From positions 2,108,001 to 2,172,000 of the forward strand of contig CANTUR010000156.1 in assembly GCA_947683625.1 (NCBI GenBank): a stretch of DNA of 64,000 nt. Direction: 5' to 3'. Within the stretch, counting starts at the first letter, position 1; the number at the start of each line of letters is the position of its first letter. Of this stretch, positions 11,801-23,599 are shown in pieces. The stretch comes from Mallotus nudiflorus. Lineage: Eukaryota > Streptophyta > Magnoliopsida > Malpighiales > Euphorbiaceae. A model generated the notes under the pieces. That model was not told the origin of the DNA and searched no databases. It saw nothing but the letters and a program-made list of their open reading frames with translations. The position numbers and the translations under genes are program-made.

Positions 11801-11954
11801 CAAAAATGGAAAAGAGGAATATTTTAGAATTAAGTGAGCATGTTGGCTAGTGAGATTCAATCATTGAGGTTGTGTAATATTTTAAGGTTCTGCTTCGATC
11901 CTTCACCTAAAAATTTTTCTACATTTATTATTATGTAAAAGTGGATTTTAGAAT

Positions 11955-11968
11955 CTATATGAAATGCA

Positions 11969-12001
<33 letters not shown>
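11955..12001. repeat. (TG)n(TA)n microsatellite
   Basis: A TG run followed directly by a TA run in LTR A. The B and D LTRs have AT or TG runs at the same place. Confidence 0.85.
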
Positions 12002-12298
12002 TATACTGATGTTTGATTGTATATGACTTTAGGTTGCTTGTATATATATTATAATAATTCACTCAGTGAGGTCTGACTCCTCTTAATATTTTTTTTATAA
12101 GATATTCTACTTCAGACCTCCCCCATAGTACTATTTTCCAGACCCTTTCCTCTCCTACTAATTTATGTAAATACTGAACTATCATTTCCTTGTATTTTAG
12201 TAATCACTACAATAGTAGTGTTATTGTGATAGTAGTGTGTTGTCCTAGTTAGAGATCTTGTAATCGAATATTGTATGAAGATATTTTTGTTATGTTAT

Positions 12299-12813
12299 GC
12301 CAGAGTGTTTCTACAGCAGTCCATTACTAGTTCTATTCTAGCTCCTTATCAATTGCCTCCAGCTTAGTATCCAAGTATGTCGCAGCTTGTTGCTCAGTAG
12401 TGGCATGGTAGAGGTAGTAAAGGAGGTGCCAAGGGTTTTGGTTAGCCTTCAACCAGTCAACAGAGAGGCCGAAGTCAGGCCAGAGTTTCCACCCTCACCT
12501 AGTAGGATGCTCAGGCATCCAACACCATTATTGCAAGTATACTTCCGGTCTGTTACTTGGATGCTAGAGTTTTGATTGATCCAGGAGCCACACATTCTTT
12601 TGTGTCCCCTATTTTTGCTTCAAATTCGTGTTGGCAAGCTTCAAGGATGGCATTTCCTTTATCTGTTGCCCCTCCTCTAAGCGATTCATTGGACATTGAT
12701 ATTTTTCTTCATGGGTGTCCTGCGTTAGTAAGAGATAGAGAATGTTTAATGGAATTGGTGTTGCTAGATGTGATGGAGTTTGATGTGATCCTCGATATAG
12801 ATTGGTTATCTCA
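12299..12813 (+). pseudogene. Element A gag end and aspartic protease (broken)
   Basis: The reading frame at 12557-12813 holds ARVLIDPGATHSFVSPIFAS, the intact DxG active site of Tekay-type protease, then LSVAPPLSD, CLMELVLLDVMEFDVILDIDWLS, and is cut exactly where the B LTR begins. The preceding 250 bp read as a gag C-terminus with stops; no zinc knuckle survives. The missing half of the protease should lie right of B but was not found, so it was lost together with the end of the B 5' LTR. Confidence 0.82.
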
Positions 12814-13252
12814 TGTCACGACCCAAACTGAGGATTCATGATCGGCACTAAGGAATGGGAATTCTTTCGAATCTGGAACCCGTAGGAAGCCTTAAAATAA
12901 AAACGCATGCAATAAATAAATAATACATAAGAATTTAAAATTTAATTAATATGAAAATAAATCTTATATCATATCATATAAATATCTCATACAAGATTTA
13001 ATACAACTCTCAGGTAAAACAACACAACTATTACAATAACACTACTACTGTAGTTTCTAGAATACAATAAGATTTCAAATAATAAATTTACATAATCTAG
13101 CCGGGGCTGAAGAAGACCATCGAAGAGGTCTACTACTGAGGTATGAAGAAGAATCTCTTAAAAATATATATATTGAGTTGGATAAGACCTCCCTGAGTGA
13201 ATTATTATATTATATATACATGCAACCAAAGTCATATACAATTAAGCATCAG

Positions 13253-13254
<2 letters not shown>

Positions 13255-13305
<51 letters not shown>

Positions 13306-13310
13306 TATAT
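13255..13310. repeat. (AT)n microsatellite
   Basis: An uninterrupted AT run inside the B 3' LTR; the sister LTR has a (TG)n run here (21191-21219). Confidence 0.9.
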
Positions 13311-15463
13311 ATATACATGTAATTCATACAGATGCTGAAATTCACTTTTGATAATAATAACAAATGCATTAAAAATATTTTTGGTTGAAGGATCGAAGCA
13401 AAACTATTTGACTAACTGGCTTATCAAAAACTCCAAGTATTCATTTACCTAACTCAAGGTAGTAGACTGGCCCTGAGAATACTAAGTCAACCGAGGATTC
13501 ACAATCTCACCACCGATATGACTGGCCCTTAGTACAATAGGTCAATCGAGGATCCATAGCCATCCTTTCCAATAACCAACATCTCAATAAATAAATATAA
13601 GATTTCCAACCTAATTCTACTGTACTGTTGCGCAATAGTCCAAACGTAGCCTATTAGATAGTACGTTCTACTACTATCCTTTAAATCAATCTTATAATTA
13701 TTAAAAATAATGAAAATGGATAATGTAAACGTGATAACGTCCATATATAGAGAAATATACCAATTATATATAGAAAATATACCAAATGTATACCAAATAT
13801 ATGTTGGGTATATATATATCATAAATATACAAAATATATATAAAAAATAAACCAACTATATACTAAAGATATATCAAAATATATTTCACATTTAAGGAAG
13901 TAAATCATTCTTAAATACTTTATAAAAATTATGGATGCTCTTTATTATGCATTATACATGCAATGCATATATAAGATAATAACTCATAATTTTGCGCTCC
14001 TCTAAACAAACCCGACTGGCTAGGTCCTATAGGCCTCAGTCTCGGTGCAACTATAGAAAAATAAATAATAATAATTATAATATCATAATAATTTCTAACT
14101 TTGTACCTCTAGAAATTCTAAAGAAAGACTCAATCTATAACACGACTCAATTAAAATAAAAACTCAGGATCGACCCAACTGTCATGTTTTATGAGAATTC
14201 TATCAAAAAATCAACAGAGTTTCCATTGTAAAATGGATGTCCCTTTACTAAAAGTAGAACCAATCCTGCAAGCAAACACACTTCTAAAATACACAAAAGC
14301 TCACTACCTCGAGTTGGGACCCCAAATTACACAATTCCCAACCGAAGTTCATAATTCACAATAATATCAATATTTAACAATAATATGATAAAATCATTAA
14401 AAATCCATAAATATCAATAATAAACCACAATAAATAATATTTAAACATAAAAAACATTAAATATGATTATATTTACATTAATTAAACAAAATCTCAAATA
14501 AATTATATAATATTAATAAAAATCCATTTTTCAAATATTTAAAGTAACATTTATAAATAAATTATCTAAATTGTTTAAATATGTAATAAAAATAGTTAAA
14601 AACTCATTTATTCACAAAAATAATAAATAAAACTATTATTTGAATATATTTCCGAAAATTATTATTAATTAGTTAAAAACAGTAAATAATTCATAAAAAT
14701 TATTTTAATACCATTTATTATTCCAAAATTATTTAAAACGTATAATTTAATTATAATTTCAATAAAATACATAATTTACTCATTAATAAAAAATTACATA
14801 ATAACAAATATTTTTGAAAACGTACTCAATTTTACTAAAAATTATTTTCTCACTTCTAAAATTAATAATTTAAATTAACTGTACTAATTTAGTATAATTT
14901 CACTACAAAACACGTAATTTATAAAAATTCATTTTAATGATAAAAAATAAAATAATTATACATAATTCAAATAAATTAAAAAAAAAACTAAAAGTATATG
15001 TAGGAAGCTAAAGATTCATATAACAATAATACTTAAGGAAATAATCATGAATCAAACACAATCAAGCTAAAAATAAAAATAAAAACCCTAAATAGACATA
15101 AACTAACTTCAAGATATCTAACTAAATAGATGTTGTACCCGTGTCGAGAAATGAGTAGCCCGTGTCGAGAGGAGTCGAACAAGCTTGAAAACATAAGCTA
15201 AAATGACCAGATTCTCACTAGAGTTACTGTAGCAACCACACGAATTCCGACAAGAATAGAGCTCCATGCGGTGGTGAGAAGGTAAGGGGAGGAAGGGTGA
15301 GCTTTGTGGTGGTTCGGTGGTGGCTCAAGCGGCGCTGGTGGAGCTCAGGTTGCTGCTGTAATGTCGGTAATGGAGAAGGAAAGAAGAAGAAGAAAAAGAA
15401 AAAGAAAAAGGTGGGGAGAGGGAGTTTGACTCGAAAAAAATGAGCTTTTGACTATCTTTACAA

Positions 15464-15499
<36 letters not shown>

Positions 15500-15575
15500 C
15501 ACACACTAACACAAGCATAATATAATACTAGCACTAATAATAATAACCATAATAGTAATGATAATAAATTTAACA

Positions 15576-15638
<63 letters not shown>

Positions 15639-15640
15639 TT
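15464..15640. repeat. (AT)n, (AC)n and (AAT)n microsatellites
   Basis: AT run 15464-15484, AC run 15484-15500, and a pure triplet AAT/TAA run 15576-15638, within the U3 part of the LTR. Confidence 0.9.
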
Positions 15641-15792
15641 TCAAAATAATATCCTTTAAGTAAATAAAATATTTAACATAAAATAAATAAATACTATTCA
15701 TTAATAATGATAATATAAAAAAATTTTAAAATATTATTAACGCTGCATATCTCAAAATAATTTTATATAATTTAAAATATCGAGTCATTACA

Positions 15793-15806
15793 ATCTTTCC
15801 CCCTTA
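15793..15806 (-). promoter_or_regulatory. Polypurine tract of B
   Basis: The minus strand reads TAAGGGGGAAAGAT directly before the 3' LTR start. This is the expected plus-strand cDNA primer. Confidence 0.85.
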
Positions 15807-15839
15807 CAAAAATTCATCCTCGAATTTCAAATAAAAGTA

Positions 15840-17240
15840 ATAAGAAATTCATCGAGGAAAGAGGTAAGGGTAGGCCACCTGCATCTCGGCTTCAGTCTCC
15901 CAAGTGTGCTACTCCATGTTGTTACTCTGCCATAACACCTTGACCATCAGAATCTACTTCGAGCACAACTGTTGAACTTGATAATCCACTATCGCGACTG
16001 GTTCATCCTCGTATGTCAGGTCTTCATTCACTTCCACAATCTAAGGCTACAAGACATGCGAAGGGTCTGAAATATACTTCCTCAACATCGAGATATGGAA
16101 CATTGGATGCACTTGAGATAGATTTAAAGGAAAAGCTAATCAATATGCAACCATGCCCACTTTCTCTAAAATCTCAAACGGTCCAGTATATCTCAGTGCT
16201 AATTTCTCCTTCTTGCCAAACCTCATCACACCCTTCATCAGAGACACCTTCAGAAACATGTAGTCTCCAACCCCAAACTCCATATCCTTACGCTTTAGAT
16301 TCGTATAATTCTTATATTTTCTAGCTACAATCTGTAATCTCCTTCTGATCATAACAACGTTCTCAGCTACATCTTGAACAATCTCAAGTCTAGTCAACAC
16401 TCTCTCTCCAATCTCATCCCAACACAAGGGAGATCTACACTTCCCTCCATACAAAGCCTTATACGGTGCCATCTTAATACTCCTATGGTAGTTGTTATTA
16501 TAAGCAAACTTTACCAGTGGTAAATGATCATCCCAGCTACCTCTAAGATCTAATACACACATTCTCAACATATCCTCGAGTGTCTGGATCATCCTCTCAA
16601 ATTGACTATCTATTTGAGGGTGAAAAGTAGTACTGAAATTAAGACTTGTGCCCATTGCTTCATGTAACTTCTGTCAAAATTGAGAGGTAAACACTGAACC
16701 TTTATTAGATACAATGGATACAGGTACTCCATAAAGGCACACAATATGCTTAACATACAGCTTAGCCAACTTAGCTATACAATAAGTGGCTTTAACTGGT
16801 AAGAAATGAGCTAATTTGGTTAACTTGTCCACAATAACCCAGATGGAATCATATCCACCCTTTGAATGAGGTAATCCAACCATAAAATCCATAACAATTC
16901 TCTCCTATTTCCACTCAAGAATAAGAAGTGGCTGAAGTTTGCCATAAGGCTTTTGATGCTTAACTTTCACATGCTAACTTGTTAAGCACTTAGAAATATA
17001 ATCAGCTACATACTTCTTCAATCCATCCCACCGATACAAATCTCAAATGCTATGGTACATCTTAATAACATTTGGATGTACATTGTAAGCTATATAATAT
17101 GCTTCTTTAAGAATCTCCTCTCTCAATTATCCACATCAGGCACGTATAATCTACCACTGATCTTTATCATCAAATGTGAAACCAATGAACTTCCCTACAC
17201 AAACATTCTCCTCAAGTTTTTCTAGAATAGGATCTCGGCC
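15840..17240 (-). pseudogene. B integrase with chromodomain (broken)
   Basis: The catalytic core at 16674-16892 keeps MDFMVGLPHSKGGYDSIWVIVDKLTK (first Asp present) but reads SIVSNKGSVFTS where SxxSDRDxxFTS is expected, so the second catalytic Asp is Asn. The frame 16140-16655 keeps HPQIDSQFERMIQTLEDMLR, SWDDHLPLVKFAYNNNYH, ALYGGKCRSPLCWDE and GVGDYMFLKVSPMK-like wording. Further on (about 15850-16010) is a decayed chromodomain (VKVLWQSN, HTWETEAEMQVAYPYLF), which in the family reads chromatin marks. Stops and frameshifts separate the parts. Confidence 0.88.
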
Positions 17241-18549
17241 CTAAGCTTTGTTAAGCTTATCTCTCAACATTGATCTGACTCTAAACTGAGCCAATAGTCC
17301 TCTTGATCTAAAAATCTTAATCATAAGACCTTGATCTACTAACTCATACAACTTTTGGATCAAAACTCTCCTCTCCACACTAATATGAGCAAGACTACTC
17401 AAGGACTTCCTACTCAAAGCATTTGCTACCATATTAGCTTTGCCTAAATGATAAAGAATATCACAATCATAACACTTCAGGAGTTCTAACCATCTCCTCT
17501 ACCTCAAGTTCATATCTCTCTGCTAGATAAGCTCTTTTGATCTGTAAAAATCTCATAAGTCACCTCGTATAGATAATGTCTCCAAACCTTGAGAGCAAAG
17601 ATCACTACAACCATCTCTAAGTCATGAGTAGGATAATTATGTTCATGATTCTTTAACTACCTCGAAGCATAAGCTATCACCCTACCATTTTGCATCAACA
17701 CACAACCTAGGCCCACTCTAGAGGCATCACAATACTCTCCATTAGGTAAAGCCAAAACTGGAGTTGTGGTCAACTTCTCCTTTAGTAACTGAAAAATATT
17801 CTCACAAGCATCTGACCACACAAACTTTATATTCTTCTAAGTTAGGTGAGTCATAGGAGCTACAATTCTTGAGAAATCCTATCATATAATACCTAGCCAA
17901 ACCCAAAAAACTCTGAATCTCTATGACTATCATCTGTCTGGGCCACTCAAACACTACCTCAATTTTCTATGGATCAACCCAAATACCATTTTTAGACACT
18001 ACATGTCCAAGGAATGCAACACTCTCTAACCAAAAATCACACTTCAAGAATTTAGCATGAAGCTGATGTTCTCTCAATGTCTGTTGTATTGTCCTTAAAT
18101 GATATATGTGTTCTTCCAAACTCTTCGAATACACCAATATATCATCAATGAAGACTACTATAGGACTTATCCACATATGGTCTGAATACCCTATTCATAA
18201 AATCCATGAAAGCAACTAGTGCATTCATTAACCCGAAGGACATCACTAGAAACTCATAATGTCCATATCGAGTACAGAATGCCATTTTAGGAACATTAGC
18301 TTCACTGATCTGTAACTGATGATAACCCAAACTCAAGTCAATCTTGAAAAAGAACTGTACACCCTGAAGTTGATTAAATAAATCAACTATCGTTGGGAGA
18401 GGATACTTGTTCTTTATTTTCACCTTATTCAGCTCTCTATAATCTATGCATAGTCTAAGTGTACCATCCTTCTTCTTCATAAATAGGATTGGTGCACTTG
18501 TCAGAGAAACAATAGGTCTAATGAAACCCTTAGGTAACAAACCCTTCAA
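17241..18549 (-). pseudogene. B reverse transcriptase and RNase H (broken)
   Basis: RT: APILFMKKKDGTLRLCIDYRELNK, KYPLPTIVDLF, FKIDLSLGYHQL, YEFLVMSFGLMNA. A frameshift near 18150 leads to FIDDILVYSKS (YxDD as FIDD) and FLKCDFWLESVAFLGHVVS. RNase H keeps YCDAS near 17725 and ends with MVANALSRKS (17432). Two catalytic Asp residues of RT remain. Stops occur between 17960 and 17450. Confidence 0.9.
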
Positions 18550-19160
18550 CTACTCCTTTTAATTCCTTTAACTCTACTGGAGCCATTCTGTAAGGCAGCA
18601 TCAAAATAGGAGTTATACTTAGGACCACATCTATACAGAACTCGACCTCTCTGTGAGGTGGTAAAACTGGTAACTCCTTAGGAAAAATGTTAGGAAATTC
18701 ATAGGCAAATGGAACATCTATAAGAGACAACTTCTCCACTGAAGTATCTCTGGCAAGTGCCAAGTATCCCTTATAACCCTTCATTAGCATCTTCCTAGCC
18801 TTGGTAGCGGAGATGAGATTCTGAGGTGTATAACTCTTATCACCCATAAACTTAAACTCTTCTTTATCCAAAATTTTCAAAATTACCTCTTTACTCTGAT
18901 AATCCACAATGGCATAGTGCTGAAATAACCAATCCATACCAAGGATCACATCCAATAACATTAATTCCATTAGCAATTCTCTGCCTCCCACTAACATTGG
19001 ACAACTGGAAAGAATAATGTTGATGTTTAACAAATTGCTTAGAGGAGTGGCGACAAATAAAGGAAAAGCCATTCTTGAAGCTTACCAACGTGACTTCAAA
19101 GAAAAAATAGGGGACACAAAAGCATGTGTAGCACTCATATTAATAAAAACTCTAGTATCT
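18550..19160 (-). pseudogene. B aspartic protease and start of RT (active-site Asp lost)
   Basis: Near 19110-19160 the active site reads VFINMSATHAFVSPIF, against LIDPGATHSFVSPIF in element A: the catalytic Asp is Asn and the Gly is Ser. Downstream come LMELMLLDVILGMDWLFQHYAIVDY, YEFPNIFPKELPVLPPHREVEF (start of the RT part) and PYRMAPVELKELK. The frame 18530-19072 is open for 180 codons, but the frame to the active site is shifted. Confidence 0.87.
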
Positions 19161-20600
19161 AAGTAATATACTAAAAGTATACCTGCAACAATGGCACTGG
19201 ATGTCTGAGCATCCTGCTGGGTGAGGGTGAAAACTTTGGCCTGACCTTGACCTCCCTACTGGCTGGCGGAAGCCTGACCAACACCCATAGCACCCCCTTT
19301 ATTACCTCTGCCACACCCCTACTAGGCAATAATCTGCGTCATACTTAGATACTGAGCTAGTGGTAGCTGATAAGGTGCTAAAGTTGCACTGGCAATAAAT
19401 TGATGTGGAAATTATTGCAGCTGAAAACCAGAATATGGGCATGATCTGGTGAAATGCCCTACCTGTTCGTATCAAAAATATGCTAGTGTCGGCATAGAAC
19501 AAGGTCCCTGATGGACTCTACGACAAGTCTAACAGGCACTAAATGTTAATCCTAAAATACCATAACCTGAACTCTGACCACTACTACTGCTAGAAGCACC
19601 TGACTCAAATCTCACTGGTCTGTGATCTCTACCATGGTCATGTCTCCTACTACCATGATATCTCAGTTGTTACCTCTGACCTTGCTATACTGAGTCTTTC
19701 TATTGACTACTAGAACTAATCTAGAAGGTTGAGTACAGAGTACTCCGGAATCCTCCTAACTATAGGCCTCCCATTTGATAAAATTATGGCATAGCTCCCT
19801 ACCTTACCAATCTCAGCTCTATCTCCTTGGCCAACTCGATCACAGACTCAAGAGTAAGGCCTACAGTAGGTATCTCAAAAAATGCAGATCTTAATCCAGT
19901 AACATATGTCATGACTACAAAGTATTGATCTCTCATCAGGTCCTTTGCATACCGATCCAGTCTAAGGAACTCTTTAGTATACTCCTCAACATATCTATCT
20001 CCTCTGGTGATATTGGTCAATCAAAGTCTATAACTCATCCACGGTGCCTCTAGACAAAATCTCTTTATAAACCTCTCTTGAAATTATGCCTAGGTCATCA
20101 TCGTCATATACAACTATATCACCAGAATGAACCAACCCAGGACTAGTCCCTCTATATATAGCTCAATGATTATAATCCTCTAGTACTCGATGTGAGCAGT
20201 CTGAGTCCTCGTCTCAATGGCATGCAGAAAATCCAAAGGTTCTGATGTCCCATTGAATGTTATCCTACCGACTCTAGTATAGAACAACGCTGCTTCAGGG
20301 TCAGACATACCCTATTGATAGACAAGCTGCATTTATGGTGCAACTAGAGGTATAACGGCTTTCTCATACTCCTACTCTATAGGTTCCTCATCTTATAGAT
20401 CTCTCTATCTACAATAGTCTACCGCTCCTGGAGGTCTACCTCTATGCCTAACTGGCGGCTTTAGAGGTAAAACCTCATCTTGAAAGGACTTATCAGTCGC
20501 AGCCTCAATGACTGGGGGAGTGACACACACTCGTCTCCTCATTCTGAAAAGATAAATTAAATGAAATTCAGACAAAATAGACAACAACATAAAACCTAAT
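19161..20600 (-). pseudogene. B gag (broken)
   Basis: Minus-strand fragments: the N-terminal RRRVCVTPPVIEA (20590-20405) with a basic RHRGRPPG; the gag core at 19799-20020 with YVEEYTKEFLRLDRYAKDLM and VTGLRSAFFE; and near 19450-19540 a ruined zinc knuckle (CQTC...AYF-stop-YEQVGHFTRSCP), where both leading cysteines of ACYRCG are gone. Confidence 0.8.
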
Positions 20601-20720
20601 AATTACATGGAAAACTAAATCAAAGAAAACTGATCGAAGACATAATTGAATCTAATTTACTACAGTAGTTTAAAGAAAACATGACTCTGACAACCTAGGT
20701 CTAAAATACTAAAAATCTAT

Positions 20721-20733
20721 GGGTCTAATACCA
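20721..20733 (-). promoter_or_regulatory. Primer-binding site of B, tRNA-iMet type
   Basis: The minus strand reads TGGTATTAGACCC four bases after the LTR end; the standard plant initiator-Met site is TGGTATCAGAGCC. Confidence 0.75.
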
Positions 20734-20737
20734 ACTT

Positions 20738-21187
20738 TGTCATGACTTAAACTGGGGAGTCATGACCGGTGCTAGGGAACAGGAATTCTTTCAAATCCAG
20801 AACCCATAGCAAGCCTTAAAATAAAAATGCATGCAATAAATAAATAAAAAAAATATAAAAAAATTAAAACATTAATTAATATGAAAATAATTCTTATATC
20901 ATATCATATAAATATCTCATACAAGATTAAAATACAACTCTCAGATAAAACAACACAACTATTACAATAACGCTACTATTGTGGTTTCTAGAATATAATA
21001 AGATTTCAAATAATAAATTTACATAATCTAGCTGAGGCTGAAGAAGACAAGCAAAGAGGTCTACTACTGAGGTATGAAGAAGAATCTCTTGAAAAAATAT
21101 ATATTGAGGGTGATCAGACCTCATTGAGTGAATTATTATATTATATATACATGCAACCTAAGTCATATACAATCAAGCATCAGTATA

Positions 21188-21221
<34 letters not shown>

Positions 21222-23321
21222 ATATATATACATACAATTCATACAAATGATGAAATCCACTTTTGATAATAATAACAAAGGCATTAAAAATATTTTTAGT
21301 TAAAGGATCAGACCAAAACCCTAAATAGTTCACAACCTTGATCACAAAATCAATAGCTAACTGGCTTATCCAAAACTCTAAGTATTCATTTACCCAATTT
21401 AAGGTAGTAGACTGGCCCCGAGTACAGTAGGATAATTGAAGATCCACAATCTCATTATCGACATAACTAACCCCAAGTACACTAGGTCAATCGAGGATCC
21501 ACAACCATCCTTTGCAATAACCAACATCTCGATAAAAAAAATATAAGATTTTCAACCTAATTCTACCATACTGTCACACAACAGCCCTAGCATAGCCTGC
21601 TAGGTAGCACGTTTTACTACTATCCTTTAAATCAATCTTATAATTATTAAAAATAATGAAAATGCATAATGTAAATGTGATAGCATCCATTTATAGAGAA
21701 ATATACCAATTATATATAGAAAGTATACCAAATGTATACTGAAAATATACTAAATGTATACCAAATATATGTTAGGTATATATATATCATATATATACAA
21801 AATATATATCGAAAATAAACCAACTATAAACCAAAGATATATCAAAATATATTTCACATTTAATGAAGTAAATCATTCTTAAATACATTATAAAAATTAT
21901 GGATGCTCATTATTATGCATTCTACATGCAATGCATATATAAGATAATAATTCACAGTTTGGTGCTCCTCTAAACAAACTCGACTGGTCTAGTCTTGTTG
22001 GCCTCGGTCTTGACACAACTATAGAGAAATAAATAATAATAATAATATCAGAATAATTTTTAATTTTATACCTTCATAAATTCTAAGAAAGGACTCGATC
22101 TAAGACATGACTTCATTAAAATAAAAACTCAGGATTGACTCGACTGTCATGTTTTACGAGAATTCTCCCAATAAATTGGCATAATCTCCTCTGTAAAATG
22201 AACATCTCTATTCTAAAAATAGAGCCAATCCTATAAGCAAACACACTTCCAAAATACACAAAAGCTCACCACCTTGGGTTGGGACCCCAAACTACACAAT
22301 TCCCAACCGAGGTTCACAATTCATAATAATATCAATATTTAACAATAATATAATAAAATCATTAAAAATCCATAAATATCAATAATAAACCACAATACAA
22401 TATATTTCAATATCAAAAACATTAACTATGATTATTTTCACATTAATTAAATAAAATCTCAAATAAATTATATAATATTAATAAAAATCCATTTTTTAAA
22501 ATATTTAAAGTCAAATAGTAAAATTTATAAATAAATTATCTAAATTTTTTAAATATGTAATAAAAATAGTTAAAAACTCATTTATTAACATAAATAATAA
22601 ATAAAACTATTATTTGAATATATTTCTGGAAATTACTATTAATTAGTTAAAAATAGTAGACAATTTGTAAAAATTATTTTAATACCATTTATTATTCCAA
22701 AATTATTTAAAACATATAATTTAACTATAATTCCAATAAAAATACATAATTTACCCATTAATCAAAAATTACATAATACCAAATATTTTTCAAAAATTAC
22801 TCAAAATTATTTTCTTACTTCTAACATCAATAATTTAAATTAACTATGCTAATTTAGCATAATTTCACTACAAAACACATAATTAATAAAAATTCATTTT
22901 AATTATTAAAAAATACAATAATTATTTAAAATTCAAATAAATTCAAAAAAATAAAATAAAAATATATTTAGGAAGCTAAAGATTCATATAACAATATTAC
23001 TTAAGGAAATAATCATGAATCACACATAATGAAGCTAAAAAAAACCTAAATAGACATAAACTAAACTTGAAGATATCTAACTAACCGAACGTCGTGGAGT
23101 TGAAACGAGTTGAGAAATGAGTAGCCTATGTTGAGAGGTGTCGAACGAGCTTAGAAATGCAAGCTAAAATAACAAGATTCTTATCGAATTTACTGTAGCA
23201 ACTAGATAAATTTCAGCAAGAACAGAGCTCCAGGCGGTGGCGGGAAGGTGAAGGGAGGAAAGGAAGACGACGATGAGCTTCTTGGTGGTCCGGTGGTGGC
23301 TCAGGCAGTGCTAGTGGAGGA
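20738..23321 (-). repeat. 5' LTR of B, truncated
   Basis: Starts TGTCATGACTT and is collinear with the 3' LTR as far as the phrase GGTGGCTCAGGCAGTGCTAGTGGAG (15345 in the other copy). About 450 bp of the outer end are missing. Confidence 0.88.
21191..21219. repeat. (TG)n microsatellite
   Basis: A pure TG run at the position of the (AT)n run of the sister LTR. Confidence 0.9.
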
Positions 23322-23599
23322 AGCTTGTAGTTCAGGGCTCATTCAACTCCTCTTAGTTTGAGCAAGTTGATTCTCAAGTCGTTTTGAGCTTAAGACGTCC
23401 AATAATTGATCTATGCTCAAGTTTTAGTTTAGGTCAACTTAGGTTTTTTATTTTTTTGAGCTTGATTTTGTGCGATTATTGCTAAATTCATGTAGAAATA
23501 TTGTTATGTGCATCTAGAGCTACTTATATATATTTTTGTTTAATTTTTCTAAATTATTTAAATTTTGGTGTTTTGGTTTGTTGGCAAGTCACTGTTTCA
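23322..23599. other. Unassigned spacer between opposite-facing LTRs
   Basis: T-rich, with phrases such as GTTTGAGCAAGTTGATTCTCAAG. No homology to other parts of the window was recognised and no ORF is supported. Confidence 0.4.

Larger units (their letters stand above)
10814..12298 (+). repeat. Tekay-like LTR fragment of element A
   Basis: Homologous in reverse complement to the B LTRs: TGCACCGAGACCGAGGCC, the GAGGAGCATATG region, the TTTGGTATATCTTTGG repeats, and TTGTATGAAGATATTTTTGTTATG near the end. T1 is inserted at its left edge. At about 12298 the sequence jumps into gag-like coding sequence, so the LTR end, the primer site and the gag start have been deleted. Confidence 0.8.
12814..15792 (-). 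repeat. 3' LTR of B, about 2.98 kb
   Basis: The left edge reads TGTCACGACCC and the right edge CGAGTCATTACA, giving TGTAATGAC...TGACA on the minus strand. It is homologous throughout to 20738-23321 and to solo LTR D. Confidence 0.9.
12814..23321 (-). mobile_element. Tekay-like chromovirus B
   Basis: On the minus strand: 5' LTR (20738-23321, truncated), tRNA-iMet-type primer site, gag, protease, RT, RNase H, integrase, chromodomain, polypurine tract, 3' LTR (12814-15792). LTRs of about 3 kb, a chromodomain and the integrase wording HPQxDxQxERxIQTLEDMLR point to the Tekay (Del) clade. It is inserted in the protease of A; the left flank TCTCA (12809-12813) is the expected target duplication, but the right end has been deleted. 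Confidence 0.85.

Noticed and set aside
12299..12556. Functional gag of element A
   Set aside because: Several stops, no zinc knuckle, and the start is deleted.
15325..15576. 83-codon minus-strand frame with a hydrophobic start
   Set aside because: Lies within the B LTR across microsatellites; the sister LTR does not keep it.
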